Assembly: GCF_047739745.1 (NCBI RefSeq)
Contig: NZ_JBLLVA010000015.1
Span: 1 to 64,000, forward strand
Length of the DNA stretch: 64,000 nucleotides
Origin: Pseudaminobacter sp047739745
GTDB lineage: Bacteria; Pseudomonadota; Alphaproteobacteria; Rhizobiales; Rhizobiaceae
Direction of reading: 5' to 3'
The translations under genes and the position numbers were made by a program. Below, in pieces: positions 8,577 through 15,908 of this stretch. Position 1 is the stretch's first letter. Every line of letters begins with the position of its first letter. The notes under the pieces were generated by a model. That model saw only the letters and a list, made by a program, of their open reading frames with translations, was not told the origin of the DNA and made no database searches.

Positions 8577-8801
8577 TCAGTTCTGTCCAGCGTCCTGGTT
8601 GGCGGCTGGCGCTCCGTTGGTGCTGGCACCGGGCTCGCTTGTCTGCGACTCGCCGCCGGTTCCCGTATCGGGAGTAGGGTCAGCATCGACCGGTGGATTC
8701 TGAACTGGAGGTTCGGTGCCCGCCCTATCGGGATCGGACTGGTCGCAACCGGCGAGCGCCAATGTCATCGCCGTTATCACTATTAAAGGCGCCTTCCTCA
8801 T
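8577..8801 (-). CDS. Small lipoprotein with a disordered Pro/Thr/Gly-rich body
   Basis: The start at 8801 lies behind AAAGGA and gives 74 residues beginning with a lipoprotein signal (MRKAPLIVITAMTLALAGC), so Cys19 is the lipidated residue. The rest is acidic and rich in Pro, Asp, Thr, Gly and Ala with no fold I can recognise. Such proteins act as flexible envelope tethers or are stress induced. An EcfG-like promoter at 8876-8900 points toward it, which fits a general-stress-response gene. Confidence 0.75.
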   Translation of the reverse strand: MRKAPLIVITAMTLALAGCDQSDPDRAGTEPPVQNPPVDADPTPDTGTGGESQTSEPGASTNGAPAANQDAGQN

Positions 8802-8875
8802 TTGAGGTCCTTTCCCGCCGGTACGACAGCCAGCGTTGGCGGCCATGATCTCGCGTTTGTTCGAAGACAAGGGCC

Positions 8876-8900
8876 AACCGCCAGGCCGCGAAATTGTTCC
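8876..8900 (-). promoter_or_regulatory. EcfG-type (general stress sigma) promoter for the lipoprotein gene
   Basis: Read on the minus strand, GGAAC (8900-8896) is followed after 16 bases by GGTT (8879-8876). This is one mismatch from the alphaproteobacterial EcfG consensus GGAAC-N16/17-CGTT and fits the broader RpoE2 form GGAAC-N18-TT. It lies about 75 bases upstream of the lipoprotein start. A second GGAAC at 8911-8907 lacks a good partner. Confidence 0.55.
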
Positions 8901-8977
8901 GAAATTGTTCCAATGTCCGCACGTCATCCTGGCTCACCGTTTGAAGCGCCGGAGGCCTCGATCGGTTCGCCAAGTGT

Positions 8978-9002
8978 GGAACCTTGCGATGGGTTCTCGG
9001 TT
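8978..9002 (+). promoter_or_regulatory. EcfG-type promoter for the small hydrophilic gene series
   Basis: GGAAC at 8978-8982 is followed after 16 bases by GGTT at 8999-9002, the same arrangement as the divergent minus-strand site. It lies 34 bases before the first small gene at 9036. This spacing leaves a short leader containing the GGGAGAG ribosome site. It suggests that the following run of small genes belongs to the PhyR-EcfG general stress regulon. Confidence 0.6.
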
Positions 9003-9035
9003 TTCCCTACCGAGACGAAACAAGGGAGAGGTCCT

Positions 9036-9221
9036 ATGGCTACCAAACCCCCACCCGTTCCCCGCGACAATCAAAGTTCGAAAGGTCCAGGCGACCGCAA
9101 GGAAGCCGCGCGCGACGAGACACGTGAGGCCCGCTCAGGCGCCCCGGACCCTGACAAACAGGGTCAGCAGGGAAACACCAAGGTCAATACTACCCATCAA
9201 GGCTACCAACAGGATCGATAG
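9036..9221 (+). CDS. Small hydrophilic protein 1
   Basis: The 61-residue protein (MATKPPPVPRDNQSSKGPGD...) is made almost entirely of charged and polar residues, with no hydrophobic core, and is predicted by eye to be disordered. A GGGAGAG ribosome site precedes the ATG, and an EcfG-like promoter lies just upstream. It is the first of six consecutive genes of this kind. The composition resembles small stress-induced hydrophilic proteins of bacteria, but the function is unknown. Confidence 0.7.
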   Translation: MATKPPPVPRDNQSSKGPGDRKEAARDETREARSGAPDPDKQGQQGNTKVNTTHQGYQQDR

Positions 9222-9231
9222 GTCAAAAACC

Positions 9232-9429
9232 ATGTCGACATCGAAGAAGACGCCCAACAGCATCAGACAGGGCGGTCCCGGCGCTTCGCACGAGAACGCC
9301 AAGGCGCCGCTCGAGATCAACAAGCCGCCGGCCGAGTCGGATCAGCGGCGTCGCAGCAAGGTTTCGGGAGGTGGCGGCGAGCGCGACAGCCATCATACGC
9401 ACAACCCTCGAATGAAGGGCGATACCTGA
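9232..9429 (+). CDS. Small hydrophilic protein 2
   Basis: The ATG at 9232 gives 65 residues (MSTSKKTPNSIRQGGPGASHEN...), starting 10 bases after the previous stop. It is rich in Lys, Arg, Ser, Gly and Asn, has a GGGG stretch and a histidine cluster (SHHTHN) near the end, and contains no hydrophobic segment. No fold or family is recognised. Its position makes co-transcription with the preceding gene nearly certain if both are expressed. Confidence 0.6.
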   Translation: MSTSKKTPNSIRQGGPGASHENAKAPLEINKPPAESDQRRRSKVSGGGGERDSHHTHNPRMKGDT

Positions 9430-9466
9430 CAAAACCCGGCTGCCGAAGCGAGGAAGGAATGAGGAA

Positions 9467-9688
9467 ATGGCGAATGCGAGCAAGAAGCACGTTGGAGCAG
9501 GCACTCACGGCAAGGGATCGGGCAGCGGTGCGATGACCAGCGTGGAAAAGGAAGACCTCGAAGAGAACATGGTTCTTTCGAACCGGGACAAGTCCAGGCA
9601 TTCGGAAGAAAGAGGTCTCGACAGCAAACAGGTTCAAACCGATCAATACCAGGATCATGTCGGCAATCGCATCCCCAAGAAGGAGTGA
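9467..9688 (+). CDS. Small hydrophilic protein 3
   Basis: The 73-residue protein begins MANASKKHVGAGTHGKGSGS, continues with an acidic middle (KEDLEENMVLSNRD) and ends with QYQDHVGNRIPKKE. A GGAATGAGGAA ribosome site precedes it. It is polar throughout, with a probable short amphipathic helix in the middle. The family is unknown; it fits the same stress-associated series. Confidence 0.7.
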   Translation: MANASKKHVGAGTHGKGSGSGAMTSVEKEDLEENMVLSNRDKSRHSEERGLDSKQVQTDQYQDHVGNRIPKKE

Positions 9689-9714
9689 GCGGTAACGGCA
9701 AGAAGGAGTTGGCG

Positions 9715-9921
9715 ATGGCTCATAACAAACATCCCAAAACGAAAACTCCCAGCGACGCGGATCTGAAGAGAAATCCCGGTATAGGAACGTCGAAGGGAAG
9801 GATGAATCAGGGCGACGAGACCGCGCTTGACGGTGAGAACACCAGCATCGGCGATGTCGAGAACGACACGAACGCCGCCGGCGGGATCAATCCGCGACAG
9901 AAAATACGCACAAACAAATAG
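9715..9921 (+). CDS. Small hydrophilic protein 4
   Basis: The start at 9715 is preferred over the frame's first ATG at 9685 because AAGGAG lies six bases upstream. The 68-residue product (MAHNKHPKTKTPSDADLKRN...) has the short motif NPGIGTSKG, seen in other small rhizobial stress proteins, and an acidic second half (DGENTSIGDVENDTN). No hydrophobic core is present. Function unknown. Confidence 0.7.
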   Translation: MAHNKHPKTKTPSDADLKRNPGIGTSKGRMNQGDETALDGENTSIGDVENDTNAAGGINPRQKIRTNK

Positions 9922-9944
9922 CCCGCTCCATGGAGGAATTTGTC

Positions 9945-10190
9945 ATGGCCGGAAGGAAAACCCACGAGCAGCAGCTTCGTGTCATCGAAGGTCGGGAAAA
10001 CACCAAGAATGCCGATGCGGACTTCGACGCCGAGGCGGATTTGAAAAAGACCAAGCAGGAGCGGGAAGCGTTCCGGAAAGGCACTGGCTTGCGAACCGGC
10101 GCACCTGACCTCGTCGACAAGGACGACAGGAACATCCTTCGGGGTGAGAACCAGGAAAGCGAGCACCACAAGAAGCGCACCGACGACTGA
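9945..10190 (+). CDS. Small hydrophilic protein 5
   Basis: The start at 9945 is chosen because GGAGG precedes it at good distance; an in-frame ATG at 9930 would overlap that site. The 81-residue protein begins MAGRKTHEQQLRVIEGREN and is mainly charged (long Lys/Glu/Asp/Arg stretches), probably a single helix followed by a disordered tail ending HHKKRTDD. Short proteins of this type recur in Rhizobiales, but I cannot assign a function. Confidence 0.7.
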   Translation: MAGRKTHEQQLRVIEGRENTKNADADFDAEADLKKTKQEREAFRKGTGLRTGAPDLVDKDDRNILRGENQESEHHKKRTDD

Positions 10191-10240
10191 TCGGCGACCA
10201 ACTGCCCGGCCGCTGGGGTGCTTCATTCAAGGAGAAGGCA

Positions 10241-10537
10241 ATGAACCCGGATAGAAAAGCGACGGCGGATTCCGAACCCGCCGAGGACCAACGCACAGAG
10301 CGGCCGGTGAAAAGCCAGGACTGGGACGAGATCGCCGAAGAGGTCGACAAGGGCGGTGCCTCCGCTCAGCAGGAACTGCAGAGCATCGACGAGATCGAGA
10401 CGGTCGAAAACGAGGATGGCGACGACAACGACGACAATCCGTATCAGGAGAGCGACGCGGCACTACCCGACGATGCAGAGGAGGCGGCGATCAGGCGCGA
10501 TCCTTCACGCGAGGGCAGTCAGTTCGACGAAATCTGA
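10241..10537 (+). CDS. Small acidic protein 6
   Basis: The 98-residue protein is strongly acidic, with a DGDDNDDN run near residue 60 and many Glu residues. AAGGAGAAGGC forms a clear ribosome site before the ATG at 10241. No hydrophobic segment or known motif is present. It closes the series of six small polar proteins and is separated by 54 bases from the methyltransferase-esterase fusion, so the whole set could form one stress operon. Confidence 0.7.
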   Translation: MNPDRKATADSEPAEDQRTERPVKSQDWDEIAEEVDKGGASAQQELQSIDEIETVENEDGDDNDDNPYQESDAALPDDAEEAAIRRDPSREGSQFDEI

Positions 10538-10591
10538 CCCAGCTTTCGGTCCGCTTCGACGCGTTGCACTCGATCAGACGGAGGTGCAGAC

Positions 10592-12580
10592 ATGCCCGAT
10601 TTCGCCCATGCAAGGGAGCGCATGGTCGACATTCAATTGGCCCGGCGCGGCATAGGCGACCGGCACGTGCTTGACGCGATGCGTCGCGTTCCGCGCGAAG
10701 CATTCGTCGAGTCCGGCTTCGAGGAATTTGCCTACGAGGACACGCCGCTGCCCATCGGCGAGGGGCAGACGATTTCGCAGCCTTACATCGTTGCGCTGAT
10801 GATGGAGGCGGCGGAAGTAAAGCCCGGAGAAAATGTCCTTGAGGTGGGCGCGGGCTCGGGCTATGCGGCAGCGGCATTGAGCCAGATTGCGGGCCGGGTC
10901 TATGCGATAGAGCGTCATGCAGCGCTCGGCGAAGCGGCAACGCGGCGTTTTCAAAAGCTCGGTTATCGCAATATCGATCTGCGTGTCGGCGACGGCACCA
11001 AGGGCTGGCCGGAAGCGGCGCCCTTCGATGCCATCCTGGTATCGGCGGGCGGTCCAAGTGCTCCTCAGGCTTTGAAGAACCAACTCGATGTCGGCGGGCG
11101 CCTGGTGATACCGGTCGGCAAGGAAGCAGGGGGACAGCGCCTGCTGAAGATCACGCGCGAGAGCGGGACCGTCTTCACGGAAGAGGACCTCGGCGGCGTG
11201 ATGTTCGTTCCGCTCATTGGTGAGCAGGGTTGGGCTGAGGGCAACGGCCGTATTGCCGCAAAGCGCACAAGCGGCCATGCAAGTGAGCGCAGCTTGCCGA
11301 ACATGATCGCCGCTGCGGCCGAGCCGCTGCCGGATTTCGAGGACCCCGCCTTTGGCGCGATGTTCGACCGCTTTGCCGAGCGCCGTGTCGTGCTGTTGGG
11401 CGAAGCCAGCCACGGCACCTCGGAATTCTACCGTGCGCGCGCTGCGATCACCCGCCACCTGATCGAGAGACACGGCTTCACGATCGTGGCGGTTGAGGCG
11501 GACTGGCCGGATGCTGCGGTCGTCGACCGCCACGTTCGCCATCGCTCGGCCCGACCGGACGCCGAGCCGCCCTTCCAGCGCTTTCCCACCTGGATGTGGC
11601 GCAACCTGGATGTCGCGGCGTTCATCGACTGGATGCACCGCCACAATGAGGCGATTGCCCCGCCGGACCGCGCCGGCTTTTATGGGCTGGACATATACAA
11701 TATGAGCGGCTCCATTGCTGCGGTCCTCGATTATCTCGACAAGATCGACCCGGATGCGGCAGCGGTCGCGCGCGAACGTTACGGCTGCCTGACGCCGTGG
11801 CAGAAGGAGCCCTCAACCTATGGGCGGGCGGTGCTGACCAGCGGATACCGCAAATGCGAAAATGCGGTGGTGGAACAATGCCGTGACCTTTTCAGCAAGC
11901 GGCTGGACTACATGGCAAGGGACGGGACCGATTTTCTCGATGCCGCTCAGAATGCACGGCTGATCGCCTCGGCGGAGCGCTACTACCGGATCATGTATTA
12001 CGGGGGTGCGGAATCCTGGAACCTGCGCGATACCCATATGTTCGAAACGCTTGAACATCTTCTGGAATCCGGCGGGCCGGAATCAAAGGCGATTGTGTGG
12101 GCGCACAATTCGCATATTGGCGATGCCCGCTACACCGAAATGGGCTTCGTCCGAGAAGAGTTGAATATCGGGCAACTCTGCCGGCAGCGTTACGGCGATG
12201 CCGCCGCCCTGATCGGTTTCGGTACGCATGAGGGAGTTGCGGCCGCCAGCGATTGGGACGCCGATATGGAAGTGAAACAGGTGCGGCCCTCGCATGAGGA
12301 CAGCTACGAACGGCTGTGCCACGATTCAGGCGAGCCGCGTTTTCTGCTCGACCTCAATCGTGACGAAGCCTTGCGTCAGCGTCTGCTGGAGAGGCGGCTG
12401 GAGCGATTTATCGGCGTCATCTACCGACCGGAAACCGAGTTGATGAGCCACTATGCCGATGCATCGCTGCCGCAGCAGTTCGACGCGTTCGTCTGGTTCG
12501 ACCAAACGGCAGCGGTGACGCCCTTGGGACCCGAGCACGCCAAGCCGGGAATGCCCGAAACCTATCCATTCGGGCTGTAA
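10592..12580 (+). CDS. Protein-L-isoaspartate methyltransferase fused to an erythromycin-esterase-like domain
   Basis: The 662-residue protein joins two enzymes. Residues 1 to about 215 are a Pcm-type methyltransferase: PLPIGEGQTISQPYIVA, the SAM-binding LEVGAGSGYAAAAL, and GGRLVIPVG. It would repair isoaspartyl damage in aged proteins. Residues about 255-660 are an EreA/EreB-like domain with LLGEASHGTSEFY near residue 268, VAVEADWPDA, and WAHNSHIGDARYTEMGF. The reaction of the second half here is unknown; macrolide hydrolysis is only one member activity of the family. The fusion recurs in alphaproteobacteria. The stress-type upstream genes suggest a role under stress. Confidence 0.9.
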   Translation: MPDFAHARERMVDIQLARRGIGDRHVLDAMRRVPREAFVESGFEEFAYEDTPLPIGEGQTISQPYIVALMMEAAEVKPGENVLEVGAGSGYAAAALSQIAGRVYAIERHAALGEAATRRFQKLGYRNIDLRVGDGTKGWPEAAPFDAILVSAGGPSAPQALKNQLDVGGRLVIPVGKEAGGQRLLKITRESGTVFTEEDLGGVMFVPLIGEQGWAEGNGRIAAKRTSGHASERSLPNMIAAAAEPLPDFEDPAFGAMFDRFAERRVVLLGEASHGTSEFYRARAAITRHLIERHGFTIVAVEADWPDAAVVDRHVRHRSARPDAEPPFQRFPTWMWRNLDVAAFIDWMHRHNEAIAPPDRAGFYGLDIYNMSGSIAAVLDYLDKIDPDAAAVARERYGCLTPWQKEPSTYGRAVLTSGYRKCENAVVEQCRDLFSKRLDYMARDGTDFLDAAQNARLIASAERYYRIMYYGGAESWNLRDTHMFETLEHLLESGGPESKAIVWAHNSHIGDARYTEMGFVREELNIGQLCRQRYGDAAALIGFGTHEGVAAASDWDADMEVKQVRPSHEDSYERLCHDSGEPRFLLDLNRDEALRQRLLERRLERFIGVIYRPETELMSHYADASLPQQFDAFVWFDQTAAVTPLGPEHAKPGMPETYPFGL

Positions 12581-12740
12581 AACAGCAATTTTCACCTCCC
12601 AGGATCGCTAATCCGCCAACAATCCGCTCTGCTTTTAATCGGAAACCGGTGATCTGGAAGCGTCTTGGGGAGGAATTTCGTCGGGATGTGGCGTGTCCCT
12701 GCCGTCCTGCTATCCTGCCCGAAATTTCAGGGAGCGCTCG

Positions 12741-13676
12741 ATGCATATACAAGATGGCGATTTCATCCGCGGTATGCAGAAGTTCAGCCGTCGGCTCGAC
12801 TGGAACCTTTTGAAGACATTCCACGATATCGTCCAGGCCAACGGCATTACAGCTGCGGCCAATAGCGGCTGGCGCAAGCAATCCACGATAAGCTTGGCCT
12901 TGCAGCGCCTTGAATCCATCATCGGGAGCAGGTTGTGTCAAAGAGGACGGGCGGGGTTCGATCTCACTGATGAAGGAAGGATCCTCTACGACTACGTAAA
13001 GAAAATTTACGCAAACATAGAAGAAATCCCGGATGCCTTAGCCAATTCGAAGGATTATGTTTCGGGCGTTCTTGATATCGCGGTTATCAGCAATTTCTCA
13101 AGTCGCATACTGGACGATATATATGTCAAATATAACTGGAAATACCCTAATGTAATTATGAACGTTGATGTGCTTACATGGGATAGTATAACTAAATGTA
13201 TCGTCAACAATGATTATGATGTAGGAATTTCTCCCATTTTATACAAACATAGTGATCTGAGATACGATTTTCTCATGATTGAATACCACAACGTTTATTG
13301 TGGACGTGGCCATCGCTTATTCGGAAAAATGCCAAGCGCCTCCGCTCTGGCCGACGAGACATTCATTTTGACTGGATCCGATGAGCCGGACTCTCTGACC
13401 AGCTTCCGCTTGCGGCACCGCCTCGGTCAGAAAGTGACCGCCAGGACGCCGAATCTGGAAGAGGCTCGGCGTCTCACTGTGGCCGGGGTCGGAATTTGCA
13501 TTCTTCCCGAGCAATTCGTCGCCGGTGATGTGGAAGGCGGCCTGCTTTGGCCTTTGATGGAACGTTCGGAGGAAATGTCGTGCGATATTTATCTTATCTC
13601 CAACGAGTATGCGCCGAAGCGCACGGCAAGAGAAGCCTTCTTGGCGAGTGCGGTGGACATCGCAAATCTCCAGTAA
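12741..13676 (+). CDS. LysR-type transcriptional regulator (paralogue A)
   Basis: The start at 12741 follows a GGGAG site and gives 311 residues. The N-terminal helix-turn-helix is present (RLDWNLLKTFHDIVQANGIT, then KQSTISLALQRLESIIG), followed by a periplasmic-binding-protein-like effector domain. It is clearly paralogous to the LysR encoded at 18625-19533: both contain LDWNLLK, SLALQRLE, RLFGK and LTGSDEPD. It stands just before the permease gene at 13912. The middle of the gene (about 13060-13330) is much more AT-rich than its surroundings. Confidence 0.9.
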   Translation: MHIQDGDFIRGMQKFSRRLDWNLLKTFHDIVQANGITAAANSGWRKQSTISLALQRLESIIGSRLCQRGRAGFDLTDEGRILYDYVKKIYANIEEIPDALANSKDYVSGVLDIAVISNFSSRILDDIYVKYNWKYPNVIMNVDVLTWDSITKCIVNNDYDVGISPILYKHSDLRYDFLMIEYHNVYCGRGHRLFGKMPSASALADETFILTGSDEPDSLTSFRLRHRLGQKVTARTPNLEEARRLTVAGVGICILPEQFVAGDVEGGLLWPLMERSEEMSCDIYLISNEYAPKRTAREAFLASAVDIANLQ

Positions 13677-13911
13677 ATATTCAGGTTGCGAAGACCTGAA
13701 CTGTGCGTTGCACTCTGAGTGCACGCAAAACTCGCCCGCCCGTCGGGTTTCACTTGCATGTTCCTGCATATCATATTTCCGTTGATCGGACATTGACCTC
13801 ATCAATGTAGAAAATAGCCGACCGGTAGGTTTCTCGGCGCCGCCGGTGTGATCTCCATGAGAGTTAAAAAAATCAGTCTGAATCAAAGACTCGAAAAATG
13901 GAGGAGATGGC

Positions 13912-15567
13912 ATGCAAGCCGGAACACAGTCGGTCTTGGGTGTCGGTGATAGTGCGCCGGCGCTCGCAGCGACCCAGGAAACCCCATCATATTCACTTCA
14001 GCGCTCGCTTAACTGGACGCATGCCTTTTGGTTCGCGGCCGGCACGCCGGTCCTGGTGCTCTTTTCCATCGGCGCCGTGGCCTCGGCGGTTGGCAACATC
14101 TCTCCGCTGGTGTGGATCGTCTCGATGTTCATCGGCTTCATCCAATGTTTCACCTACGCCGAGATTTCGGGCTTGTTTCCGAACAAGTCCGGCGGCGCCT
14201 CGGTCTATGGCGCCATCGCGTGGGTGCGATACGGCAAGGTTCTGGGGCCGATCTCGGTCTGGGCGAATTGGTTTTCATGGTCTCCTGTGCTTGCGGTGGG
14301 ATCAGGCTTGGCCGCCGGCTATGTCCTTCAGATGCTGTTTCCGGCCGATGCCGCCATACGCACCTGGTCGGTCACGCTCGTTGACCTGAGTTTCATCAAG
14401 ACAGGTCTGCTGCTGCGGATCAATTCGACCTTTCTGCTGGGGCTGTTTCTGATGCTGATTGTCTTCGCGATCCAGCATCGTGGCGTCCTGAAGGCCGCGA
14501 AGGTGCAGATGATCGTGGCGGTCGCGGTTCTGATGCCGCTTTTCCTTATCGGCGTTGTGCCGCTCTTCACTGGCGATCTGCACACCGACAGCTTCTTGCC
14601 GTTTGTTCCGTTCGAGCATGACGCGTCGGGTCAACCCATTCCGGGCGCCTGGAACATGGTCGGCTATACGACGTTCGCGGCCGGATTGTTGCTCGCGGCC
14701 TGGTCGACCTATCCTTTTGAGACCGCTGTCTGCTACGTGCGCGAGTTCAAGAATCCAGGATACGACACCGTGCGGGCGCTGGTCTATTCAGGCCTGCTCT
14801 GCATCCTGTTCTACACGATCGTGCCGATCTCGTTCCAAGGCTATCTCGGCCTGGACGGCCTGCTCGATCCTGGAATTTACGACGGCACCGGGGTCGGCCG
14901 GTTCATGGCGCAAATGGTTGGCGCCGGTCCCATACTCGCCAACATTATCATGACCATGCTTATCCTCTCGGTATGCCTGGTCATCATGACCGCGATGGCC
15001 GGCTCGTCGCGCACGCTCTATCAAGGTGCGCATGATGGTTGGCTGCCGAAATATCTGTCGAGACTCAACAGTCACGGCGCCCCGGTCGCCGCCATGTGGA
15101 CCGATCTGATCTTCAACGCCTTCTTGTTGATGTTGTCGGACTATGTGTTCCTCATCGTTCTCGCCAACACCACCTACATGATCTTCGTTTTCCTGAACCT
15201 GCAGGCTGGCTGGCTGCATCGGATGGATCGACCGAATGCACCGCGGCCTTACCGATGCCCGAACTGGCTACTGTGGGTCGGCGGAATCTGCGGCTACCTC
15301 AATCTGCTGATCATGGGCTGGGGTGCAGACTTCTGGGGCGAGCGCGCTCTGCTGACCAGCCTGCTGATCACCGCCGGCATCATTCCGATCTTCCTCTTCC
15401 GCCACTACGTGACCGATCGCGGGCGATTCCCCGACTGGATGCAGGCGGATCTGATGGAAGATGGGCGAATGATAAAAAAGCGAGCGGGTATATTGCCCTA
15501 TGTCGTTCTCGTAACAGGCGGTCTGACCATCTACGTCGGGCACCTTCTCGCTACCTATCAAATGTGA
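13912..15567 (+). CDS. APC-superfamily amino-acid/amine permease
   Basis: The 551-residue protein has about 12 to 14 hydrophobic helices and the APC-like N-terminal helix (FWFAAGTPVLVLFSIGAVAS) with the loop AEISGLFPNKSGGASVYGAI that contacts substrates in this superfamily. A GGAGGAG ribosome site precedes the ATG. It should import an amino acid, polyamine or guanidino compound in exchange for, or together with, a cation. The next gene encodes a ureohydrolase, so a guanidino substrate is likely. A strong terminator follows at 15594-15626. Confidence 0.88.
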   Translation: MQAGTQSVLGVGDSAPALAATQETPSYSLQRSLNWTHAFWFAAGTPVLVLFSIGAVASAVGNISPLVWIVSMFIGFIQCFTYAEISGLFPNKSGGASVYGAIAWVRYGKVLGPISVWANWFSWSPVLAVGSGLAAGYVLQMLFPADAAIRTWSVTLVDLSFIKTGLLLRINSTFLLGLFLMLIVFAIQHRGVLKAAKVQMIVAVAVLMPLFLIGVVPLFTGDLHTDSFLPFVPFEHDASGQPIPGAWNMVGYTTFAAGLLLAAWSTYPFETAVCYVREFKNPGYDTVRALVYSGLLCILFYTIVPISFQGYLGLDGLLDPGIYDGTGVGRFMAQMVGAGPILANIIMTMLILSVCLVIMTAMAGSSRTLYQGAHDGWLPKYLSRLNSHGAPVAAMWTDLIFNAFLLMLSDYVFLIVLANTTYMIFVFLNLQAGWLHRMDRPNAPRPYRCPNWLLWVGGICGYLNLLIMGWGADFWGERALLTSLLITAGIIPIFLFRHYVTDRGRFPDWMQADLMEDGRMIKKRAGILPYVVLVTGGLTIYVGHLLATYQM

Positions 15568-15593
15568 CCCGCCGCAAAGCGGTCCTGCAAAGA

Positions 15594-15626
15594 AGCCCCG
15601 CCGGAAATCTTTCCGGCGGGGCTTTT
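15594..15626 (+). terminator. Rho-independent terminator after the permease gene
   Basis: A 14-base-pair perfect stem (agccccgccggaaa / tttccggcggggct) with a two-base loop is followed by TTTT. It ends the transcript of the permease gene, so the ureohydrolase downstream probably has its own promoter in 15627-15908. Confidence 0.9.
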
Positions 15627-15908
15627 GCTTGCTGGGATGGTTCTGCGGCCAAATCCCGGATTTTCCTATCCTGAAGGTCGAAGATTGATGGGATCAATGT
15701 TCGATATTGGAATTTAGGTCGTTGATGGGAAAATATTTAGGAGATACGTTTTTCATTGTAGATGAATAGTCAGAATAATTCCGAGCACTCTTTAAGTATT
15801 GATGCCGGAGAATCTAGGTCTGAATTGGCGTTTGATGCGTCGAATTCGAGTGGAACAGTGTTGGGAGTGACAGCCAGAACGTCCACTCCAAACTCAAGGA
15901 CAGAAGCA
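15627..15908 (+). other. Upstream region of the ureohydrolase gene
   Basis: This stretch is AT-richer than its neighbours and should hold the promoter of the ureohydrolase gene. The coding frame stays open back to an ATG at 15762, but that start has no properly spaced ribosome site, and the added 49 residues are low in complexity (Ser/Asn/Glu-rich). I searched for guanidine-riboswitch features (paired ACGR loops, ykkC core) and saw none. Confidence 0.5.

Noticed and set aside
15762..15908. Extended N-terminus of the ureohydrolase from the ATG at 15762
   Set aside because: No properly spaced ribosome site; the extra 49 residues are low in complexity, and AAGGA precedes the ATG at 15909.
15627..15908. 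Guanidine riboswitch upstream of the ureohydrolase
   Set aside because: I looked for paired ACGR loops (guanidine-II) and the ykkC core (guanidine-I) and found neither; a covariance-model search would settle it.
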